NCBI RefSeq assembly: GCF_029626225.1
Contig: NZ_JARUBP010000001.1
Coordinates: forward strand, 7,130,001-7,194,000
DNA length: 64,000 nt
Direction of reading: 5' to 3'
DNA from: Asanoa sp. WMMD1127
GTDB lineage: Bacteria; Actinomycetota; Actinomycetes; Mycobacteriales; Micromonosporaceae
Below the pieces are notes generated by a model. The model saw nothing but the letters and a program-made list of their open reading frames with translations. It was not told the DNA's origin and made no database searches. Both the position numbers and the translations under genes were made by a program. This document shows, piece by piece, positions 57,196 to 64,000 of the stretch (its first letter is position 1; each line of letters opens with the position of its first letter).

Positions 57196-57455
57196 GTGGG
57201 CGGTTGCTCCGGTCGGATGGTGTGTCACAGCTGCGGTGCGGGTAGCTAATGACCTGTGTGCGCCCGCGAATTGGTCGTAAGGCACACCGCAACGATCGCC
57301 CATGATCATTGATGGTGTCCGTGGACCGCGGACGCCTGCTCCCTGCCGAGGCACACAATCCGCGTGCGCATCGACTAGCTTACCGTGCGCATTACCACAG
57401 CGTGCAAGCCCTCCCCAAGCCGCGCCGACAACGTACCGCGTGATGGGGTTGCTCC

Positions 57456-58259
57456 GTGTCTGACGACGATCCCGGCGTGGGCCGGCGGGCGGTGACCGAC
57501 GCGGAGGCGCGGCGGGCCAGTCGGGGCTGGTGGGACAAGGACGCCGACGCCTACCAGGCCGAGCACGGCGCGTTCCTGGGTGAGGTCGACTTCCGCTGGT
57601 GCCCCGAAGGGTTGCGGGAGGCCGACGCGCACCTGCTGGGGCCGGTCGCCGGGCGGCGGATCATCGAGGTCGGCGCGGGCGCCGCGGCCGCCGCACGGTG
57701 GTTGGCGGCTCAGGGCGCCGAGGTGGTTGCCACCGATTTGTCCGCCGGCATGCTCCGGCACGCTGTGACCGGGAACACATCATCCGGCGTACGCCTGCCG
57801 CTGGTCCAGGCCGACGCGCTGGCGCTGCCGTTCCGGGACGAGGCGTTCGACATCGCGTTCACCGCCTTCGGCGCGGTGCCGTTCGTGGCCGACTCGGCGG
57901 CGCTGATGCGGGAGGTGTTCCGGGTGGTGCGGCCGGGCGGGCGGTGGGTGTTCGCGGTGACGCACCCGATGCGGTGGATCTTCCTGGACGATCCGGGCGA
58001 GGGCGGGCTCGTGGCGGTGCACTCGTACTTCGACCGGCGGCCGTACGTGGAGACCACGCCGGCCGGGGTGCCGACCTACGTCGAGCAGCACCGGACGCTG
58101 GGCGACCGGATCCGGGAGCTCGTCGGCGCGGGGTTCGTGCTGGAGGACCTGGTCGAGCCGGAATGGCCGGAGGGGCACGAGGGGATCTGGGGCCAGTGGA
58201 GCCCGCTGCGGGGCCGGCTCTTCCCGGGAACCGCGATCTTCGTGGCCGGGCGACCCTGA
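57456..58259 (+). CDS. class I SAM-dependent methyltransferase
   Basis: 267 residues from GTG 57456. Motif I is IIEVGAGAAAAARWL, where one glycine of the usual GxGxG is Ala. The strand-2 Asp is in VVATDLSAGML, motif II LVQADALALPFRDEAFD and the post-motif region VVRPGGRWVFAVTHPMRW. It is of the Methyltransf_11 type, found next to rpsA in many actinobacteria. The acceptor is unknown. It lies 40 bp before argS on the same strand. Confidence 0.88.
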   Translation: MSDDDPGVGRRAVTDAEARRASRGWWDKDADAYQAEHGAFLGEVDFRWCPEGLREADAHLLGPVAGRRIIEVGAGAAAAARWLAAQGAEVVATDLSAGMLRHAVTGNTSSGVRLPLVQADALALPFRDEAFDIAFTAFGAVPFVADSAALMREVFRVVRPGGRWVFAVTHPMRWIFLDDPGEGGLVAVHSYFDRRPYVETTPAGVPTYVEQHRTLGDRIRELVGAGFVLEDLVEPEWPEGHEGIWGQWSPLRGRLFPGTAIFVAGRP

Positions 58260-58299
58260 CGCGGCACCGAAACGGACACCCCACGTAGATTGGTACCTC

Positions 58300-60024
58300 G
58301 TGGCAACCCTGGAAGAACTGCTCCGTGATCGGCTCGCGTCCGCGTTCGAGGCGGTGGCCGGCGCGCCGGCCGACCCGAGCGTGCGCCGGTCCCAGCACGC
58401 CGACTTCCAGGCCGACGGCGCGCTGGCGCTCGCCCGCAAGCTCGGGCGCAAGCCGCGTGACATCGCGGTCGACGTGGTGGCCGCGGCCCGGCTCGACGAC
58501 CTGTGCGCGGAGGTGACGATCTCGGGGCCGGGGTTCATCAACCTGACGGTCGCCGGCGACACGATCGGGTCACTGCTCGCCGTCATGAACCGCGACGAGC
58601 GGCTCGGCGTCGCGCGGGTCGCCGCGCCCGACACCGTGGTCGTCGACTACTCGGCCCCCAACGTGGCCAAGGAGATGCACGTCGGCCACCTGCGGTCGAC
58701 GGTGATCGGTGACGCCGTGGTGCGGCTGCTCGAGTGGCTCGGCCACCGGGTGACCAAGGCCAACCACCTCGGCGACTGGGGCACGCCGTTCGGCATGTTG
58801 ATCGAGCATCTGCTCGACATCGGCGAGACCGAGGCGGCGCACGAGCTGTCGCTGGGCGACCTCAACGGCTTCTACCGGGCGGCCCGGGCCAAGTTCGACG
58901 CCGACGACGCGTTCAAGGAGCGGGCGCGGCTGCGGGTCGTGGCGCTGCAGAGCGGCGACGAGCAGACCCGGCGCCTGTGGCGGCTGCTGGTCGACGAGTC
59001 CGAGAAATATTTCCTGGCCGTCTACGAGCGGCTCGACGTCTGCCTGACCGAGAAGGACTTCTTCGGCGAGAGCTTCTACAACGACATGCTCACGCCGGTG
59101 GTCGAGGAGCTCGACCGGCTCGGGCTGCTGCGGGAGAGCGACGGCGCCGCGGTGGTCTTCCCGGACGGCTTCACCAACCGCGAGGGCGACCCGCTGCCGA
59201 TCATCGTGCGGAAACGCGACGGCGGCTTCGGGTACGGCGCGACGGACCTGGCCGCGATCCGCTACCGCACGCAGGAGCTGGCGGCCAACCGGCTGCTCTA
59301 CGTGATCGGGCTGCCGCAGCGGCAGCACCTGGAGATGGTCTACGAAGTGGCCCGCGAGGCCGGCTGGCTGCGGGCGCCGGCGCGGGCCCAGCACATCGGC
59401 TTCGGCTCGGTGCTCGGGTCGGACGGCAAGATCTTCCGCAGCCGGGCCGGCGACACGATCAAGCTGGTCGACCTGGTCGACGAGGCGGTCGCGCGGGCGG
59501 CGGCGCTGATCGAGGAGAAGAACCCGGAGCTCGACGAGGCCGCGCGGGCCGAGGTGGCGCGGCTGGTCGGCGTCGGCGCGATCAAGTACGCGGACCTGTC
59601 CAACGACCGCACCCGCGACTACGTCTTCGACTGGAAGCGGATGCTCTCGTTCGACGGCAACACGGCGCCCTACCTGCAGTACGCGCGGGCCCGGATCCTG
59701 TCGATCTTCCGGCGTGGCGGGGTGACGCCCGCCCGGGACCTGGCCACGATCACCGTCGCCGAGCCCGCGGAGCGGACCCTGGCGATCGAGCTGCTGGCGT
59801 TCCCGGGCGTCGTGACGGAGGTGGCCGAGTCGCTGGACTTCCACCGGCTGGCGAACTACCTCTACGGCGTGGCGACGGCCTTCACCGCGTTCTACGAGAA
59901 ATGCCCGGTGCTCAAGGCCGCCGGCGCCGAGCGGGAGAGCCGGCTGGCGCTCAGCGACCTGACGGCGCGGGTGCTCGGCACCGGGCTGGGTCTGCTCGGG
60001 ATCGGTGCGCCCGACCGCATGTAG
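58300..60024 (+). CDS. argS: arginyl-tRNA synthetase
   Basis: 574 residues from GTG 58300. The class I signature is HVGH (127-130) in APNVAKEMHVGHLRSTVIGD. The region in place of KMSKS reads SDGKIFRSRAGDTIKL, as is common for ArgRS, which lacks a strict KMSKS. The N-terminal Add-1 domain (1-105) recognises the tRNA D-loop. The C-terminal DALR domain (about 450-574, ANYLYGVATAFTAFYEKCPVL) binds the anticodon and ends MRM-like as DRM. It charges tRNA-Arg in translation. Confidence 0.97.
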   Translation: MATLEELLRDRLASAFEAVAGAPADPSVRRSQHADFQADGALALARKLGRKPRDIAVDVVAAARLDDLCAEVTISGPGFINLTVAGDTIGSLLAVMNRDERLGVARVAAPDTVVVDYSAPNVAKEMHVGHLRSTVIGDAVVRLLEWLGHRVTKANHLGDWGTPFGMLIEHLLDIGETEAAHELSLGDLNGFYRAARAKFDADDAFKERARLRVVALQSGDEQTRRLWRLLVDESEKYFLAVYERLDVCLTEKDFFGESFYNDMLTPVVEELDRLGLLRESDGAAVVFPDGFTNREGDPLPIIVRKRDGGFGYGATDLAAIRYRTQELAANRLLYVIGLPQRQHLEMVYEVAREAGWLRAPARAQHIGFGSVLGSDGKIFRSRAGDTIKLVDLVDEAVARAAALIEEKNPELDEAARAEVARLVGVGAIKYADLSNDRTRDYVFDWKRMLSFDGNTAPYLQYARARILSIFRRGGVTPARDLATITVAEPAERTLAIELLAFPGVVTEVAESLDFHRLANYLYGVATAFTAFYEKCPVLKAAGAERESRLALSDLTARVLGTGLGLLGIGAPDRM

Positions 60025-60072
60025 CCCGCGTTCGAGCTGCGGTTTCGGCCGGGCGGGGCGAGAATCGCAGCC

Positions 60073-61575
60073 ATGGCTCTCTCCGTCCTGCGCACCAAGA
60101 GCATCGAGCGGTCCATTCAGGAGACTGACGAGCCGGGCCATCGGCTCAAGCGCGAGCTGAGCGCGCTCGACCTTACGGTGTTCGGCGTGGGCGTGATCGT
60201 GGGTACGGGCATCTTCGTCCTGACCGGTCAGCAGGCGGCGACCAACGCCGGGCCGGCGATCGTCATCTCGTTCCTGCTCGCCGCCGTCGTGTGCGGGTTG
60301 GCCGCGCTCTGCTACGCGGAGTTCGCGTCGACGGTGCCGGTGGCGGGCAGCGCCTACACGTTCGGCTACGCCACGCTCGGCGAGCTGGTCGCCTGGATCA
60401 TCGGCTGGGACCTGGTGCTCGAGCTCGGGCTCGGCGCCGCGGTGGTGGCGCGCGGCTGGAGCGCGTACCTGCAGACGCTCTTCGGGCTGCCGACCTGGCT
60501 CGCGGGTGACACCGCCGTGCCCGACTGGGGCGCGATGTTCATCGTGCTGGTGCTGACCGTGGTCGGCGTCATGGGGACGAAGCTGTCCGGGCGGTTCACC
60601 GGCGTGCTGGTCGCGATCAAGGTCGCGGTGGTGCTGTTCGTGATCGGGCTCGGGCTGTTCTACATCAAGGGTTCCAACCTGACGCCGTTCGTGCCGCCGG
60701 CGCAGCCCACCGAGGGTGCCTCCGGTGGTGAGGAGCCGTTGCTGCAGGCGCTGCTCGGCGTCGTACCGCAGCAGTTCGGCTTCTTCGGGATCGTGGCGGC
60801 GGCGTCGATCGTCTTCTTCGCGTACATCGGCTTCGACGTGGTCGCGACCACCGCCGAGGAGACGCGCAAACCGCAGCGCGACATGCCCCGCGGCATCCTG
60901 GCGTCGCTGGCGATCTGCGCGGTGCTCTACATGGCGGTCGCGTTCGTGGTGACCGGGATGGCGAAGTACACGTCGCTGGACACGGGCGCCCCGCTGGCCA
61001 AGGCGTTCAGCGACAACGGCGTCGAGTGGGCGTCCAAGGTGATCTCACTCGGCGCGATCTGCGGCATCACCACCGTGATCCTGGTGCTGCTGCTCGGCCA
61101 GTCCCGCGTCATCTTCGCGATGTCGCGCGACCACCTGCTGCCGCCGGCGATCGCCCGGGTGCACCCGCGGTTCGGCACGCCGTGGCTGATCACCATCGGC
61201 ACCGGCGTCGTGGTGGCGCTGGTGTCGGGCTTCGTGCCGCTGTCGAAGCTGTCGGAGCTGACCTCGATCGGCACGCTGTTCGCCTTCGTGGTGGTGGCGA
61301 TCGGCGTCATCATCCTGCGGCGTACGCGACCCGACCTGCCCCGCGCGTTCCGCACGCCGTTCGTACCCGTGCTGCCCATCCTCGCGGTGCTGGCCTGCCT
61401 CTGGCTGATGATCAACCTGCCGGTGGACACCTGGATCCGGTTCGTGATCTGGATGGCGGCCGGGTTCGTGGTCTATTTCGCGTGGGGCGTCCGGGCGGCG
61501 GGCCGGCGGCGGGAGATCGACGAGCGGGCTGCCGCGGAGTCCCCGTCCCCAACGCAGCCCCAGGATCGCGTCTAA
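60073..61575 (+). CDS. APC-family amino-acid permease (YfnA/CAT type)
   Basis: 500 residues with twelve membrane spans. The substrate-binding helix 1 break is GVGVIVGTGIFVLTG, a signature of the cationic amino-acid transporter branch. FFAYIGFDVVATTAEETRKPQRDMP is the helix 6-loop block of the same group. It probably imports an amino acid with protons. ATG 60073 is 48 bp after argS, same strand. The cytoplasmic C-terminus is short and Pro/Ser-rich. Confidence 0.92.
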   Translation: MALSVLRTKSIERSIQETDEPGHRLKRELSALDLTVFGVGVIVGTGIFVLTGQQAATNAGPAIVISFLLAAVVCGLAALCYAEFASTVPVAGSAYTFGYATLGELVAWIIGWDLVLELGLGAAVVARGWSAYLQTLFGLPTWLAGDTAVPDWGAMFIVLVLTVVGVMGTKLSGRFTGVLVAIKVAVVLFVIGLGLFYIKGSNLTPFVPPAQPTEGASGGEEPLLQALLGVVPQQFGFFGIVAAASIVFFAYIGFDVVATTAEETRKPQRDMPRGILASLAICAVLYMAVAFVVTGMAKYTSLDTGAPLAKAFSDNGVEWASKVISLGAICGITTVILVLLLGQSRVIFAMSRDHLLPPAIARVHPRFGTPWLITIGTGVVVALVSGFVPLSKLSELTSIGTLFAFVVVAIGVIILRRTRPDLPRAFRTPFVPVLPILAVLACLWLMINLPVDTWIRFVIWMAAGFVVYFAWGVRAAGRRREIDERAAAESPSPTQPQDRV

Positions 61576-61613
61576 ACGTGTTTTGTCCCTTTCCTTCCGG
61601 GTATCCGCGCGGC

Positions 61614-61817
61614 ATGGGACTTCGCAAAGGTGACAAGGTGAGCTGGCAGAGCCACGGCCAGCGCGTGCACGGCACGGTCGAGGAGAAGATCACGTCACGC
61701 ACGTCAGCGGGCGGCCGCACGGTGGACGCGTCGAAGGACGAGCCGCAGTACCGGGTCCGCAGCGACAAGTCCGGCCGCGATGCGGTGCACAAGGAGGAGG
61801 CGCTGCGCCGTGAGTGA
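61614..61817 (+). CDS. DUF2945 (TUDOR-like) small protein
   Basis: 67 residues from ATG 61614. The whole protein is one DUF2945 domain: GDKVSWQSHGQRVHGTVEEKI, EPQYRVRSDKSGRDAVHKEEAL. This is a small beta-barrel of the hypervirulence-associated TUDOR type, probably binding nucleic acid or peptide. It overlaps the next gene by 8 bases, a usual pairing of DUF2945 with DUF3140. Confidence 0.85.
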   Translation: MGLRKGDKVSWQSHGQRVHGTVEEKITSRTSAGGRTVDASKDEPQYRVRSDKSGRDAVHKEEALRRE

Positions 61818-62130
61818 CGAGGTGGACGACTTCGGCAAGGCGGTCAACATGACGGCGGGCGAGCTGGAGCGCTGGCTTCGCACGGACGACTCGCGGTCGG
61901 TGGGCCAGAAACCGGCCAGCGGCGGCGAGTCCACGGGCCACGCCTCCGGGCGCCGCATCGTGGACCTGCTCCGCACGAAGAAGTCGGACCTGACGGACGA
62001 GGACCGCGCCCACATGCGCAAGGTCGTGGGCTACGTCAAACGCCACAGCGCCCAACGCCCGAAGGGCGACGTCACCGACACGACGTGGCGCTACTCCCTG
62101 ATGAACTGGGGCCACGACCCCCTCAAGTAG
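61810..62130 (+). CDS. DUF3140 small protein
   Basis: 106 residues from GTG 61810. DUF3140 blocks are FGKAVNMTAGELERWL, RRIVDLLRTKKSDLTDEDRA and DTTWRYSLMNWGHDPLK. The function is unknown; the domain is related to nucleic-acid-binding proteins by its helical basic pattern. It is coupled to DUF2945, with the start lying inside that gene. The 3' side is a convergent intergenic region with repeats before polA. Confidence 0.85.
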   Translation: MSDEVDDFGKAVNMTAGELERWLRTDDSRSVGQKPASGGESTGHASGRRIVDLLRTKKSDLTDEDRAHMRKVVGYVKRHSAQRPKGDVTDTTWRYSLMNWGHDPLK

Positions 62131-62153
62131 CAGTGCCGCCCGTAACGGGCCGC

Positions 62154-62205
62154 CGAGGTGTGTCCTGGTCGGAGCCCACATGCTCCGGCATGTAGGCACA
62201 CCTCG
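62154..62205. repeat. dispersed palindromic element, copy B
   Basis: CGAGGTGTG (62154-62162) pairs with CACACCTCG (62197-62205). Inside, CGGAGC pairs with GCTCCG. From 62171 it matches 48586-48621 at about 31 of 35 positions (GGAGCC, ACATGCT, GGCATGTA, GCACA). From 62206 to 62415 I see no gene. Confidence 0.6.
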
Positions 62206-62415
62206 CGACATGTGCGTGTCCGCGAGATCGCCCCGCCGTCTTGACGCGGATTGCGACCAGCCATAGAGCGCACGCGGGCCGGCCCTGGTCGAGACCATCG
62301 ACCGCCAGTTCTCGATCTCAGCGCCGCTCGACTCGACGCCTGGCGTCGAGCCCGAACCGCCGCGGCCGAATTTGCCTCGGCACCGGCCCACAACGACTCG
62401 TGGCCGTCGGCGGCG

Positions 62416-62552
62416 GCGCCCGCCAAGCCGCCACCGCCGAGCCGGGTCAGCGCGCTGGCGCTGGCGGCGCCCGCCAAGCCGCCACCGCCGAGCCGGATCA
62501 GCGCGCTGGCGCTGGCGGCGCCCGCCAAGCCGCCACCGCCGAGCCGGGTCAG
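62416..62552. repeat. 51-bp tandem repeat across the polA stop codon
   Basis: Units start at 62416, 62467 and 62518; the third is 35 bp and includes the polA TGA (62549-62551). Units are nearly identical (one G/A difference). On the minus strand each has GGCGGC ... GCCGCC, a stem-loop, and an in-phase TGA. Confidence 0.9.
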
Positions 62553-64000
62553 TGGTCGGCGCTGTTCCAGTCGCGGCCCAGGCCGACCGAGACCTCGAGC
62601 GGCACCGCGAGCGGGTAGGCCCCGCCCATCGCCTCCCGGACCAGGGCCTCGGTCTGCTCCCGCTCCCCCTCCGCGACCTCGAAGACGAGCTCGTCGTGGA
62701 CCTGCAGCAGCATCCGCGACCGCAGCCCCGCCTCCTTGAGCGCCGCGTCGACCCGGAGCATCGCGACCTTGATGATGTCGGCGGCCGAGCCCTGGATGGG
62801 GGCGTTGAGGGCCATGCGTTCGGCCATCTCACGGCGCTGGCGGTTGTCGCTGACCAGGTCCGGCAGGTAGCGGCGGCGGCCGAGGATGGTCTCGGTGTAG
62901 CCGTCCTGGCGGGCCCGGTCGACGATGGCGCGCAGGTAGTCGCGGACGCCGCCGAACCGGTCGAAGTATTCGTCCATCAGGCCGCGGGCCTCGTCGGTGG
63001 CGATGCCGAGCTGTTGGGAGAGGCCGTAGACGCTCAGGCCGTACGCCAGGCCGTAGTTCATCGCCTTGATCTTGCGGCGGTGGTCGGCGGTGACCTCGTC
63101 GAGGGGCATCGAGAAGACCGACGAGGCGGTGGCGGCGTGGAAGTCGGCGCCCGAGTTGAAGGCGTCGATCAGGGCCTCGTCCTTGGACATGTCGGCCATG
63201 ATGCGCATCTCGATCTGGCTGTAGTCGGCCGTCATCAGCGTCTCGTAGCCCTCGCCGACCACGAACGCGCGGCGGATCCGCCGGCCCTCCTCGGTGCGGA
63301 TCGGGATGTTCTGCAGGTTGGGGTCGGTCGACGACAGGCGCCCGGTGGCCGCGACGGTCTGGAAGTAGGTGGTGTGGATCCGGCCGTCGTCGGACACCGA
63401 CTTGAGCAGTCCGTCGACTGTGGACTTGAGCTTGGCCACGTCGCGGTGGCGCAGCAGGTGCTCGAGCAGCGGGTCGCCGGTCTGGGCGAACAGCCCCTGC
63501 AGCGCGTCGGCGTCGGTGGTGTAGCCGGACTTGATCCGCCGCGTCTTGGGCAGGCTCCGCTCGGTGAACAGGATCTCCTGGAGCTGCTTGGGCGAGCCGA
63601 GGTTGAACTCGCGCCCGACCACCGCGTAGGCCGCCTGCGCCGCCGCCTTCACCTCGGCCGCGAAGTGGGCCTCGATGTCGGACAGGTAGTGGGTGTCGGC
63701 CGCGATGCCGACCTGCTCCATGCGGGCCAGCACCTCGGAGAGCGGCAGCTCGACGTCGGCCATGAGCCGGATCGACAGCTCGCCGTCGCGGGAGAGCTCG
63801 GCGTCGATCGCGTCGGCGAGGTCGAGGGTGGCGCGGGCCTGGAGCATCAGGTTCTGCTCGACGACGCCCTCGTCGCCCAGCCCGTCGAGGGTGAGCTGGC
63901 CGGACTCGGGCGTGTCGACGCGTAGCTCGCGGTGCAGGTAGCGCAGCGCCAGGTCGGCCAGGTCGTAGGTGCGCTGGTCGGGCCGGGCCAGGTAGGCGGC
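62549..64000 (-). CDS. polA: DNA polymerase I, C-terminal part (5' end beyond window)
   Basis: About 483 residues are visible; the frame is open through position 64000. Polymerase A-family motifs are motif A LMTADYSQIEMRIMA, motif B HRRKIKAMNYGLAYGLSVYG (the O-helix) and motif C LLQVHDELVFEV. VAATGRLSSTDPNLQNIPIR is the conserved fingers entry. The upstream visible part belongs to the inactive 3'-5' exonuclease-like domain. It fills gaps after excision repair and removes primers. It is convergent with the DUF3140 gene; a 51-bp repeat covers its stop codon. Confidence 0.97.
   Translation of the reverse strand, partial: AAYLARPDQRTYDLADLALRYLHRELRVDTPESGQLTLDGLGDEGVVEQNLMLQARATLDLADAIDAELSRDGELSIRLMADVELPLSEVLARMEQVGIAADTHYLSDIEAHFAAEVKAAAQAAYAVVGREFNLGSPKQLQEILFTERSLPKTRRIKSGYTTDADALQGLFAQTGDPLLEHLLRHRDVAKLKSTVDGLLKSVSDDGRIHTTYFQTVAATGRLSSTDPNLQNIPIRTEEGRRIRRAFVVGEGYETLMTADYSQIEMRIMADMSKDEALIDAFNSGADFHAATASSVFSMPLDEVTADHRRKIKAMNYGLAYGLSVYGLSQQLGIATDEARGLMDEYFDRFGGVRDYLRAIVDRARQDGYTETILGRRRYLPDLVSDNRQRREMAERMALNAPIQGSAADIIKVAMLRVDAALKEAGLRSRMLLQVHDELVFEVAEGEREQTEALVREAMGGAYPLAVPLEVSVGLGRDWNSADH

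Noticed and set aside
62091-62528. Gly/Ala repeat protein on the minus strand after polA
   Set aside because: It is only the translated 51-bp repeat plus the reverse strand of the DUF3140 gene end; codon bias and start signals are missing.

Overview
The window is a very GC-rich chromosomal segment of a filamentous-type actinobacterium. Codon third positions are almost all G or C, GTG and TTG starts are common, and many genes appear to be read from leaderless messages (a TANNNT box 6-7 bases before the start codon). The order polA ... argS ... rpsA-coaE-uvrB, coaE fused to a UPF0157 domain, a four-S1-domain rpsA and the many secreted or lipoprotein genes fit Micromonosporaceae. The genus cannot be fixed from the sequence alone.

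Left part (1-6600) looks accessory. A divergent promoter with two matching 15-bp inverted repeats separates a membrane protein from an amidohydrolase. A DrrAB-like ABC exporter follows, controlled by a PadR regulator. The padR end, its operators and the first codons of the ATPase gene were tandemly duplicated, leaving a dead padR fragment and a chimeric start on the living padR. A DoxX-like protein and an alpha/beta hydrolase follow. Then comes a decayed stretch with a membrane-protein remnant and an IS21-type transposase scrap.

Middle part (6600-35200) holds a large XRE/NB-ARC/TPR regulator, a secreted S1 protease, a giant secreted ThuA-sugar dehydrogenase-PKD-CBM protein, and a GNAT-SnoaL fusion facing a TetR gene across one near-perfect palindrome. 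It also carries a coupled winged-helix/membrane-protein pair, a phospholipid-synthase-like/VTT pair, an orphan sensor kinase, RidA, a TauD-like dioxygenase with a membrane-anchored YheO-type PAS protein, a GlxA-type regulator, HD and quinone-oxidoreductase genes, a two-STAS protein, an AI-2E-type exporter and a serine hydrolase.

Right part (35200-64000) is more core-like: typA, a DedA protein with an inactivated PAP2 domain, a lytic transglycosylase, methyltransferases, a class A beta-lactamase-like protein, a tyrosine phosphatase, a dipeptide epimerase, an NlpC/P60 hydrolase, and terC behind a manganese (yybP-ykoY) riboswitch. After these come uvrB-araC, a duplicated-domain lipoprotein, coaE, rpsA, argS, an amino-acid permease, DUF2945/DUF3140 genes and the 3' part of polA.

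The most unusual non-coding content is as follows. A 199-bp tandem repeat behind the NlpC/P60 gene has two copies that each end in their own intrinsic terminator, so it is a candidate pair of small RNAs. A seven-copy 81-89-bp minisatellite lies between the SDR and araC genes. Two related palindromic elements sit in distant 3' intergenic regions. A 51-bp repeat runs over the polA stop codon. The terC riboswitch has a visible Shine-Dalgarno/anti-Shine-Dalgarno pairing.
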